DNA from: Anaerolineae bacterium
GTDB taxonomy: Bacteria; Chloroflexota; Anaerolineae; JAAYZQ01
DNA length: 13,228 nt
Reading direction: 5' to 3'
Assembly: GCA_016929795.1 (NCBI GenBank)
Contig: JAFGIA010000398.1
Coordinates: 1 to 13,228, forward strand
Shown: in pieces, positions 6,844 to 12,785 of the stretch
How the letters are laid out: each line of letters opens with the position of its first letter
Numbering within the stretch: position 1 is the stretch's first letter
Made by a program: the position numbers and the translations under genes
Notes under the pieces: model-generated
The model's database searches: none
What the model saw: only the letters and a program-made list of their open reading frames with translations
Told to the model about the DNA's origin: nothing

Positions 6844-7772
6844 GCGAGGGCCGGGCCGAGCTCCACGTCGACGACGCCGAGGGGCGCATCGACAAATACC
6901 TCGCTGCGCAGTTGGGCGACGTGTCGCGATCCGAAATACAGCGCCTCATCGCCACTGGTGAGGTGACGGTGAACGGCGAGCGGGTGAAGGCAAGCTACAA
7001 GGTGCAACGCGGTGATCAGATCGTTCTCTTTGTGCCAGCCACACAAGAGCCAGGCCTGGTGGCAGAGCCAATCCCTCTCGACGTCGTGTACGAGGACGAA
7101 CACCTGCTGGTGGTCAACAAGCCGCCCGACATGGTGGTACACCCATCACCCGGTCATGCGGGCGGCACCCTGGTCAACGCATTGCTTGCCCGCTACCCCG
7201 AACTGGCATCGGCTGGCGGCGACCGCCCGGGCATTGTGCATCGCCTCGATCGCGGCACCTCGGGCCTCATCCTCGTGTCGAGGAGTGAAAAGATACACCG
7301 CGCACTGCAGCACCAGTTCAAAGAGAGAAAAGTGCACAAGGTCTATCTTGCCCTCGTGCATGGGCTGGTGCAGCCCTCGTGGGCGCGGATCGAGGCGCCG
7401 ATTGGGCGCGATCCGGCACACCGCCAGCGCATGGCCGTTGTGCACGGCGGGCGCGAAGCAGTGACCGAATATCACGTCCTCGAGACCTTCTCTCACCCGG
7501 TGGGTCCTGCTGCTGGAGACTACTGCCTCGTGCGCGCCGAGCTGCACACAGGGCGCACCCACCAGGTCCGTGTGCACCTGGCCTCGATCGGCCACCCTCT
7601 GGTTGGTGATCCCGTGTACGGCCCGCGCCGCCGTACCCCCTTGCCGCTGGCTCGCCAGTTCCTCCACGCCGAGCAGCTCGGCTTTCGCCATCCTGTCAGC
7701 GGCAGCCGGATACATCTCCAAGCGCCCCTCCCGCCGGACCTTGCGCGGGTGTTGGACCTGCTACGCTCGTAG
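6840..7772 (+). CDS. RluA/RluD-family pseudouridine synthase
   Basis: The protein is 310 residues from a GTG that overlaps the lspA stop by 4 nt, with GGGGGAG just upstream; the frame is open further upstream but that part lies inside lspA. Residues 15-75 are an S4 RNA-binding domain (RIDKYLAAQLGDVSRSEIQRLI). The catalytic domain carries LLVVNKPPDMVVHP and GIVHRLDRGTSGL; D137 in HRLDR is the nucleophilic Asp that isomerises uridine in RNA. HTGRTHQVRVHLA and GHPLVGDPVYG follow. RluD modifies helix 69 of 23S rRNA; an S4-containing RluA-type protein in this context is most likely RluD-like, but the target site cannot be fixed from sequence. It ends 2 bp from the stop of a convergent small gene, with no hairpin terminator between them; a T-rich tract follows on this strand. 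Confidence 0.95.
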   Translation: MSEGRAELHVDDAEGRIDKYLAAQLGDVSRSEIQRLIATGEVTVNGERVKASYKVQRGDQIVLFVPATQEPGLVAEPIPLDVVYEDEHLLVVNKPPDMVVHPSPGHAGGTLVNALLARYPELASAGGDRPGIVHRLDRGTSGLILVSRSEKIHRALQHQFKERKVHKVYLALVHGLVQPSWARIEAPIGRDPAHRQRMAVVHGGREAVTEYHVLETFSHPVGPAAGDYCLVRAELHTGRTHQVRVHLASIGHPLVGDPVYGPRRRTPLPLARQFLHAEQLGFRHPVSGSRIHLQAPLPPDLARVLDLLRS

Positions 7773-7774
7773 CC

Positions 7775-7876
7775 TTACTTTTTGTCTTTTCCCTTCTTCT
7801 CGCCCTTCTTGGCTTTCTTCTTTCCCTTGTCCTTATCTTTCCCCTTCTTGGCGTCCTTGTCCTTGTCTTTTGCCAT
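7775..7876 (-). CDS. Small lysine-rich protein, 33 residues
   Basis: The ATG at 7876-7874 is preceded by AAAAGGGAGGAAAGC, a strong ribosome-binding site, and TAA is at 7777-7775. The product is 18 Lys, 6 Asp, 4 Gly, 3 Ala, 1 Glu and Met; it begins MAKDKDKDAKKG and ends KKGKDKK, net charge about +11. It has no hydrophobic residues after Met1 and is expected to be disordered. It lies 23 nt after the CYTH-CHAD stop. An in-frame ATG at 7903-7901 overlaps that stop (ATGA) and would give a 42-residue form beginning MKNKKREES, so coupled translation is possible from either start. Lysine-rich disordered segments bind polyphosphate and nucleic acids; next to a CHAD protein, a polyphosphate role is the leading guess. 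It could also be a detached C-terminal tail of the CHAD protein or simply low-complexity sequence. No homologue is recognised by eye. Confidence 0.65.
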   Translation of the reverse strand: MAKDKDKDAKKGKDKDKGKKKAKKGEKKGKDKK

Positions 7877-7899
7877 GCTTTCCTCCCTTTTCTTGTTTT

Positions 7900-9525
7900 T
7901 CATCTGCCTGCGACGGTTTGCGCCACCATCCTGTCAAACTCGGGGTTGTTCAGCCCTAACCATGCTTCGCCCACCGTCGCCAGCAGTTGTCCCATTTCCG
8001 CTGCCCGGTAATTGAGATATTGTTCTATCCCCGGGTCTGGACCTTGTTCGACGAGCACCTTCTGCAACAACTCTCGTGCTACCACCACGTCCTGGATCGC
8101 CCCCAGGTGATCCTGCATCTTGACGATTTCCTGAATCACCTTTTTGACGTCCGGCCCGAGCACCGCCTGAAAGAACTCGAGCGTGTAGCGCAGCCGCTTG
8201 CACGCGATGCGCAGCGCGTGTAGCTGCTTCAACGAAGCACTGTGCGACCGCACCCGTTCATCGTAAGCGCGCACGACAGCCAATCTTTTGTAAATCACCA
8301 CCGGCGCGACGTCGTGAACCCGGTGAGGCGCTATCTCCGCGGCGTCTGCAGCTACCGGCCGGCTGTCCATTCCTTCCGTCTCGCAGAAAAGCCCAAACTC
8401 TTCCTTAAAGCGTGCATACGGGGCGCCGTCAAGGTAGGCGAGCATACCTGTGCGCGCCGCTTCGCGCTTCCGTGCCAGCGTCAACAACAGTCTGTCGAGG
8501 CTGCCTTGCGCGTCGGGTCCCATAGTCTCGAGGTACGCCTGCACCTTTTCTATGAACACGTCCAGGTCACGCACGGGACCGAGCGCACGCCCCGTGTCTC
8601 TCAATCCTCGCTTGTAACCCTCGATTTCGTTCTGCTCGTAATAGTCTCCAAATACACGAAATGCAGCACGCATCCGCCGTGTTGCCACGCGCATATCGTG
8701 CAGGGCTTCCGGGTCCTCGCCCAGGCGTGTGCCTGGCTCGTTCGCGAGCATCTTTTGAAACTGTTGGCGCATTGTCTTGCGCCCGGCCTCGCTCATCAGG
8801 TCGTCGAGCTCGATCTCGGCCCGTGCTGCTGTCGCTGCGCGTGTGGGGAAGGGCGCGGCTGCACCCCCGCGCGTCGACACTCCCTCCCTCTCTACCCACC
8901 ATGGATGGAACAGAGCCAGTGCCCGCTCGAACTTGGAGCGTGGCTCTGGGTTCAACGCCCACTCATCTGCCAGGTGCCTCACCAGGCGATCCAGCTCCTC
9001 CACAGAGCCATCCGGCAGCAGCTCGGCTTCCACCTCGAGGTAGCGATCGATCGTCGTCTCACCCTCACACACCTCTACCCGGTCGAGGCTGAGTTCGGCG
9101 ACAGCCCTGCCTGTCGCTGGGCTCGTTTCGCGTGCCACCCGGCGGTGGCGCTCCTGTTTCAAATGGAAAAGGGGGTGAAGCGGCTTGCCACGGCTGAGGC
9201 TTTCGACCAGCGCTTGCGCCTCACTGGCGGGCCAACGAGTCGGGGAGAATGCCTGCTCTAGCTCCACCTCGTACTCGATCCGGCGATGAATTGCCCCTTC
9301 CGCATCACCCAGGCCCTTGATCGTCCCGAAGGAACGGCTACCTTCTGTTCTCACGCGGCAGGCCACGCCTGCTGCCCACAGATCCCCGTCGGCGGTGTCG
9401 AAATAGCAATCACGGACGTCGACAGGCGGCACCGGCCACAGGGGCAGCCCTGCCAGCGAGTTGATCTCCAGCAAACGCTGAAACGTCTCCTCATCTGGAA
9501 CGCGTAGCTTGGCCTCAACCTCCAT
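7900..9525 (-). CDS. CYTH-CHAD domain protein
   Basis: The protein is 541 residues. The ATG at 9525-9523 follows GAGAGGAGA and gives the family's typical MEVEAKLRV start; the open frame extends upstream into the permease gene, but that part has no family features. Residues 1-205 form a CYTH triphosphate tunnel domain: the ExExK signature E2-E4-K6, YFDTADGDLWAAG, RVRTE, GTIKG, EYEVELE and YLEVEAELL, so the acidic and basic tunnel residues look complete. Residues 210-240 are a Pro/Ala linker. Residues 241-530 form the CHAD domain, with paired conserved-histidine helices HDMRVATRRMR (H276) and LHALRIACKRLRY (H436). The architecture matches E. coli YgiF (inorganic triphosphatase); CHAD domains bind polyphosphate. 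It starts 13 nt after the metal permease gene, so it appears to be the third gene of that operon, which is an unusual setting. Confidence 0.95.
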   Translation of the reverse strand: MEVEAKLRVPDEETFQRLLEINSLAGLPLWPVPPVDVRDCYFDTADGDLWAAGVACRVRTEGSRSFGTIKGLGDAEGAIHRRIEYEVELEQAFSPTRWPASEAQALVESLSRGKPLHPLFHLKQERHRRVARETSPATGRAVAELSLDRVEVCEGETTIDRYLEVEAELLPDGSVEELDRLVRHLADEWALNPEPRSKFERALALFHPWWVEREGVSTRGGAAAPFPTRAATAARAEIELDDLMSEAGRKTMRQQFQKMLANEPGTRLGEDPEALHDMRVATRRMRAAFRVFGDYYEQNEIEGYKRGLRDTGRALGPVRDLDVFIEKVQAYLETMGPDAQGSLDRLLLTLARKREAARTGMLAYLDGAPYARFKEEFGLFCETEGMDSRPVAADAAEIAPHRVHDVAPVVIYKRLAVVRAYDERVRSHSASLKQLHALRIACKRLRYTLEFFQAVLGPDVKKVIQEIVKMQDHLGAIQDVVVARELLQKVLVEQGPDPGIEQYLNYRAAEMGQLLATVGEAWLGLNNPEFDRMVAQTVAGR

Positions 9526-9538
9526 GATGCTTCTCCTC

Positions 9539-10417
9539 TCAGCCCGGTTCCAGCCCTGTCGGTTTGCCCCGCGTGTGCAGGCGCAGCCACACCACGCCAC
9601 GCGCCGGTGCAAAAAGAAAGGCGACGATGAACAAGACGGTCGCGACGAGTACAACGGCAGCCCCCGAAGCGACGTTGGCATAGAACGACAGGTAGAGCCC
9701 GCCCACAGACGAGATGACTCCGGCGATTGCCCCCACCATCATCATCTGCCACAGCCGGCGTGTGAGCAGGTAAGCTGTGGCAGCCGGGGTAACCAGCATC
9801 GCCACCATCAGCGCCGCCCCCACCGTCTGGAGCGAGATGACGATCGTGAGTGCGATGAGCACCAACAGCAGGTACTGCAGCGCCGTCAGGGGCAGGCGCA
9901 GCGTGGCGGCAAGCACCGGATCGAACGAAATGACCAGCAGCTCTTTGTACAGCAGAAACACAGCCAGCAGCACCAACACACCGAGGCCGGCCGTCATCCA
10001 CAGGTCGACGTCCGACACGCCGAGCACATTGCCAAACAGAATGTGGGTCAGGTCCACACTATAGTTCTGCACAGTCGACAGGATGGCGACGCCCAGTGCC
10101 AGACTGGCGGCAAAGATGACGCCGATCGCCGTATCTTCTTTCACCTGCCCGCGCCGGCTGATGTACCCGATTCCGAGTGCCGTAGCCAGTCCCATAACCA
10201 GTGCCCCGAGGAGGAGATTGGCTTCGAGCAGGTAGGCCACGGCGACACCGGGCAGAATAGCGTGTGCCAGTGCATCGCCCAGAAAGGCCATGCTACGCAG
10301 CACCACATAGCTGCCTACCACTGCGCACAGCGTGCCAACCATGACCGAGGCCAGCAGGCCGCGGACCATGAATGGGTAACGGAGTGGCTGAAGCAATAGC
10401 TCCACCAGATCAGTCAT
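9539..10417 (-). CDS. Zn/Mn-type ABC transporter permease (ABC-3 family)
   Basis: The protein is 292 residues. The ATG at 10417-10415 lies inside the end of the ATPase gene (8-nt overlap) behind GAGGGGGG. It has eight or nine hydrophobic segments throughout. Family hallmarks are FLGDALAHAILPGVAVAYL near residue 45 and the later QTVGAALMVAMLVTPAATAYL. Members form the membrane channel of ZnuABC/MntABC/TroABCD-type importers; the metal cannot be assigned from the permease. Only one permease gene is present, as expected for a homodimeric pore. Confidence 0.95.
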   Translation of the reverse strand: MTDLVELLLQPLRYPFMVRGLLASVMVGTLCAVVGSYVVLRSMAFLGDALAHAILPGVAVAYLLEANLLLGALVMGLATALGIGYISRRGQVKEDTAIGVIFAASLALGVAILSTVQNYSVDLTHILFGNVLGVSDVDLWMTAGLGVLVLLAVFLLYKELLVISFDPVLAATLRLPLTALQYLLLVLIALTIVISLQTVGAALMVAMLVTPAATAYLLTRRLWQMMMVGAIAGVISSVGGLYLSFYANVASGAAVVLVATVLFIVAFLFAPARGVVWLRLHTRGKPTGLEPG

Positions 10418-11177
10418 GCCTGTGCCCCCCCTCGCCGCAGCAGTCAATGTCGCCGAGCACCATGGCATAATCCTCCCCGCGCCACAGCGCCTGCCCGCCA
10501 TACGCCTCGGTCAGTGCCTCGGGCGTCACCACCTCGCGAGGTGGGCCGTAGACGATCAGGCGCCCGTTGAGCAGCGCCAGCCTGTCAAAGCGCTCCATGG
10601 CCAGGTTCAAGTCGTGCGTAGATACCAGCAGCGTGACCCCCTGCTGGTGAAGAGCGTTCAAAATCTCGAGAATCGCCTCTTGTGCGGGGGCATCGACTCC
10701 ACTGAATGGCTCATCCATCAAGAGGATCGTTGCCTCTTGCGCCAGTGCGCGTGCAATGAACACCCGCTGCTGCTGCCCACCCGACAACTCGCCGATCTGG
10801 CGCGCGGCATACTCCAACATCCCCACCTGGGCCAGTGAGCGCTGCACAATCTCGCGGTCGCGCGGCCGCTGCCAGCGTAGCCAGCCCATCTTGCCGACTC
10901 GCCCCATCATCACCACATCGTGCACCGTCACCGGAAAGCTCCAGTCCACGGCCGATCGTTGGGTCACATAGCCCACTTCTCCGTCATTCGTCGAGACCGT
11001 CCCACTCTGGCGATGTACCAGCCCCAGGATGGCCTTGAAAAGCGTGCTCTTGCCGGCCCCGTTCGGGCCGACGATGGCCACCCTCTGGCCCGCTTCAACC
11101 TCAAAGCTGACGTCGAGCAGGACGGGCGTGCTGTTATAAGAGATGGTCAGGTTATGCACTCCCAGCACCGGTTTCAT
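10410..11177 (-). CDS. Zn/Mn-type ABC transporter ATPase
   Basis: The protein is 255 residues. The ATG at 11177-11175 has AGGGAGGGAA upstream and gives the family start MKPVLGVHNLTISYN; upstream open sequence has no ABC features. All ATPase motifs are present: Walker A GPNGAGKST, Q-loop YVTQR, signature LSGGQQQR, Walker B ILLMDEP and H-loop STHD. VDWSFPVTVHDVVMMGR is characteristic of metal-type (ZnuC/MntB/TroB) ATPases. The last ten residues, CCGEGGHRHD, hold two Cys and two His and could bind the transported metal. It is first of the four-gene unit ATPase-permease-CYTH-CHAD-lysine-rich protein. The substrate-binding protein lies upstream with its own promoter and a 312-nt gap. Confidence 0.96.
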   Translation of the reverse strand: MKPVLGVHNLTISYNSTPVLLDVSFEVEAGQRVAIVGPNGAGKSTLFKAILGLVHRQSGTVSTNDGEVGYVTQRSAVDWSFPVTVHDVVMMGRVGKMGWLRWQRPRDREIVQRSLAQVGMLEYAARQIGELSGGQQQRVFIARALAQEATILLMDEPFSGVDAPAQEAILEILNALHQQGVTLLVSTHDLNLAMERFDRLALLNGRLIVYGPPREVVTPEALTEAYGGQALWRGEDYAMVLGDIDCCGEGGHRHD

Positions 11178-11247
11178 CGATCCGGTTCCCTCCCTCGCAC
11201 GCGGCGGTGTGCACCGGCCACTCCCGCCACACACTCCCGCAGCACTG

Positions 11248-11276
11248 TTGACAGATGTACGCGCGCCTGCTAGAAT
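11248..11276 (+). promoter_or_regulatory. Rightward promoter facing the ATPase promoter
   Basis: TTGACA (11248-11253), a 17-bp spacer, then TAGAAT (11271-11276) with TGC before it. Start near 11283. It would transcribe over the opposing promoter, the small frame at 11341 and then antisense to the binding-protein gene. Confidence 0.55.
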
Positions 11277-11291
11277 AGTGCTGTGGAGTTT

Positions 11292-11320
11292 ATTATAGCA
11301 GTGGATCGGGCTGCTGTCTA
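11292..11320 (-). promoter_or_regulatory. Promoter of the ATPase-permease-CYTH-CHAD unit
   Basis: Read on the minus strand: TAGACA (11320-11315), a 17-bp spacer, then TATAAT (11297-11292) with TGC before it. Start near 11285, giving an untranslated leader of about 110 nt. Confidence 0.7.
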
Positions 11321-11340
11321 GCCCGGCTGGAGGAGGGAAT

Positions 11341-11487
11341 GTGCTGGTCCGTGATCCTGTCGGCGACACCTGTTCGATGGGCCTGCGCGCTGCCAACCTG
11401 GCACGCCAACCCTGGCTTTCGTGCACGCCGCCCAACGTCGAGGCCGCTACTTTGGATCATCGGCAGCCGCCACCGGGCTGTGACTGA
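11341..11487 (+). CDS. Possible small protein, 48 residues, 3 Cys
   Basis: GTG at 11341 lies a few bases after GGAGGAGGG (11329-11337) and downstream of a near-consensus promoter. The frame ends with TGA at 11485-11487, three bases before the convergent binding-protein stop, so the frame fits the gap exactly. The product begins MLVRDPVGDTCSMG and has C11, C28, C47 and H40. No family is recognised, and there is no signal peptide or membrane segment. An overlapping ATG at 11339 opens a 101-residue frame that runs 150 nt antisense into the binding-protein gene; its Arg/Ser/Pro-rich composition looks like shadow sequence. The 48-residue frame could be a genuine small metal-related protein, a gene remnant, or chance. 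Confidence 0.3.
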   Translation: MLVRDPVGDTCSMGLRAANLARQPWLSCTPPNVEAATLDHRQPPPGCD

Positions 11488-11489
11488 GG

Positions 11490-12476
11490 TCAGCGGAGCG
11501 CCTCGACGATCGCGTTCACATCGTAACGCATCATCTCGACATAGCTCTCGACCCCGCTGCCTGGCTCGCCCAGCGAGCCAGTGTAAAGCGACACCAGTCG
11601 TACCCCTGTATCATCCGCTACCTGCTGTGCCAGCCGCGGGTTGACCGTACTCTCGGTAAACACGGCCGGCACGTCAAAGGCGCGGATCGTATCCTCGATG
11701 TCGGCGATGTCGCGTGCTGATGGCTCTGCCGCTGGGTTCACCGGGTAGAGGGCACCCACCTGCTCCAGGCCATAACGCTGTGCCAAGTAACCAAACGCGG
11801 GGTGATTGGTCACCAATTTCCGGTTCTCCTCCGGGATGAGCGCCACCTGGTCGAAAACCCATTCGTCGAGCGCTTGCAGCTCCTGCCGGTACGCTTCCGC
11901 ACTGGCCTGATAATGTTCGGCGTTGGCCGGATCAAGTGTGCTCAGAACCTGTTCCACCGTGCCAGCCCAGGTGATGACATTAGGGATGCTGAACCACACG
12001 TGCGGGTCCAGGTCGCCATGGTCGTGGTCGCCTTCTTCCTCTTCGTGCTCGCCCGCCGCCGGCAACAGGTCAAGGCCTTCCGACAGGTGGATCACAATGG
12101 CATCACCGCCGGCCGCACTGAGCGTGCGCTCCAGGCTCACTTCGAGCCCTGCACCATTGGCGAATACCACGTGACCATCGTGGATCGCAGCCGAATCGGA
12201 CGGCGTCGGCACGTAGGAGTGTGGATCGACGCCTGGCTCCATCAGTGTGAGCAGATCAATTCGCCCGCCACCCACCCGCGATACCACATCGCCGACAATG
12301 TTGGTCGTCGCCACCACCGATAGCCGTTCGCCTGCTGCCAGCGCGGCAGGCTTCAGCCCTGTCGCGACGTCGTCGCCTCCATTCCCTGTTCCATTTCCAC
12401 TGCAGGCGGCCAGTGCTGACATGAGCAGCACGGCGACAGCCAGCCAGGCCCGTACCCTCTGCTCCATCCAAATCAT
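11490..12476 (-). CDS. Zn/Mn-binding lipoprotein of the ABC importer
   Basis: The protein is 328 residues, a cluster A-I (ZnuA/TroA/PsaA family) substrate-binding protein anchored outside the membrane. ATG at 12476-12474 follows GAGGTG; a second in-frame ATG is three codons later. Residues 5-24 are a signal sequence ending in the lipobox ALAAC, so C25 becomes the lipidated N-terminus after LspA cleavage. A Gly/Asp-rich linker follows. Expected metal ligands are H86 (DPHSY), H159 (DPHVW) and H225 (TNHPAFGY). The acidic His-rich loop EHEEEEGDHDHGD (143-155) is typical of zinc-binding ZnuA proteins. The fourth ligand, usually an Asp in a D-S/A-L/M motif near the end, is G300 here (LYTGSLGEPG). 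His rather than Glu at the third site and the His-rich loop favour zinc over manganese. It has its own promoter and precedes the ATPase gene on the same strand. Confidence 0.95.
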   Translation of the reverse strand: MIWMEQRVRAWLAVAVLLMSALAACSGNGTGNGGDDVATGLKPAALAAGERLSVVATTNIVGDVVSRVGGGRIDLLTLMEPGVDPHSYVPTPSDSAAIHDGHVVFANGAGLEVSLERTLSAAGGDAIVIHLSEGLDLLPAAGEHEEEEGDHDHGDLDPHVWFSIPNVITWAGTVEQVLSTLDPANAEHYQASAEAYRQELQALDEWVFDQVALIPEENRKLVTNHPAFGYLAQRYGLEQVGALYPVNPAAEPSARDIADIEDTIRAFDVPAVFTESTVNPRLAQQVADDTGVRLVSLYTGSLGEPGSGVESYVEMMRYDVNAIVEALR

Positions 12477-12504
12477 CTTTGCACCTCGATCTGTGGCAAG
12501 AACT

Positions 12505-12526
12505 GCGTTTTCCTCTCGAAAACCGC
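12505..12526 (-). promoter_or_regulatory. Hairpin in the binding-protein leader
   Basis: On the minus strand GCGGTTTTC and GAAAACGC pair around GAGAG with one bulged G, covering about +9 to +30 of the predicted transcript and ending 29 nt before the ATG. It could stabilise the mRNA or be a regulatory site; nothing identifies a ligand. Confidence 0.35.
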
Positions 12527-12540
12527 GGAGCGCGTCTGGC

Positions 12541-12569
12541 ATTATAGCTGCCCTCCCTTGCTCTGTCAA
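12541..12569 (-). promoter_or_regulatory. Perfect consensus promoter of the binding-protein gene
   Basis: Read on the minus strand: TTGACA (12569-12564), a 17-bp spacer, TATAAT (12546-12541). Start near 12534, about 58 nt before the ATG. A fully consensus promoter on a metal-uptake gene suggests repression by a metal-sensing regulator, but no known Zur, MntR or DtxR box is recognised. Confidence 0.8.
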
Positions 12570-12694
12570 AAGTGATGCTTGCCGCGGGATGAGGCGGAAA
12601 CGGCCTCTTGTTTGCCCTGCAAGGTGGATTCGCCGGGTAGATCGGACGGGTCAAAGCCAAGGCGGCGGCTGGATTGCTGCTCCCCTTTCTGGCC
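12570..12694. other. Spacer between divergent promoters
   Basis: The 309-nt interval 12477-12785 contains the two divergent promoters, the binding-protein leader hairpin and the glycosyltransferase leader. The central 125 nt hold no gene-like frame, no RNA gene and only a weak 5-bp hairpin (12591-12607). Confidence 0.5.
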
Positions 12695-12723
12695 TTGACG
12701 CCCCTCGCCAGCGATGCTATAAT
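12695..12723 (+). promoter_or_regulatory. Promoter of the glycosyltransferase gene
   Basis: TTGACG (12695-12700), a 17-bp spacer, TATAAT (12718-12723) with TGC before it (extended -10). Start near 12730, 56 nt before the GTG. It is divergent from the metal-binding-protein promoter. Confidence 0.75.
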
Positions 12724-12785
12724 GCCCATCCTGAGGGGCCAGGTGTGGCATAACAGACCCGGGCCAGGGAGGCAGCGAGACGAGC

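Larger units (their letters stand above)
11178..11340. other. Control region between ATPase gene and small frame
   Basis: Together with the small frame at 11341-11487 this fills the 312-nt gap between the binding-protein and ATPase genes. It holds two face-to-face promoters symmetric about 11284 and, to the left, an untranslated ATPase leader of about 110 nt. In that leader CAGCAC and GTGCTG (minus strand) could pair across a long loop. No riboswitch class is recognised and no intrinsic terminator is seen. Confidence 0.5.

Noticed and set aside
8242..9261. 339-codon open frame on the + strand opposite the CYTH-CHAD gene
   Set aside because: It is antisense to a gene with clear CYTH and CHAD motifs, shows no domain of its own, and has no ribosome-binding site; GC-rich third positions create such shadow frames.
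9509..10399. 296-codon open frame on the + strand opposite the permease gene
   Set aside because: Gln/His/Arg-rich low-complexity composition is the typical mirror of hydrophobic permease codons; no motif supports it.
11268..11300. Inverted repeat TGCTAGAATA / TATTATAGCA as a regulator operator
   Set aside because: The arms coincide with the extended -10 elements of the two opposing promoters, so the symmetry is explained without a regulator; an operator is possible but not required.
12591..12613. Small hairpin followed by TTGTTT as a terminator
   Set aside because: The stem is only 5 bp with a 7-nt loop and lies between divergent promoters, with no transcript expected to end there.
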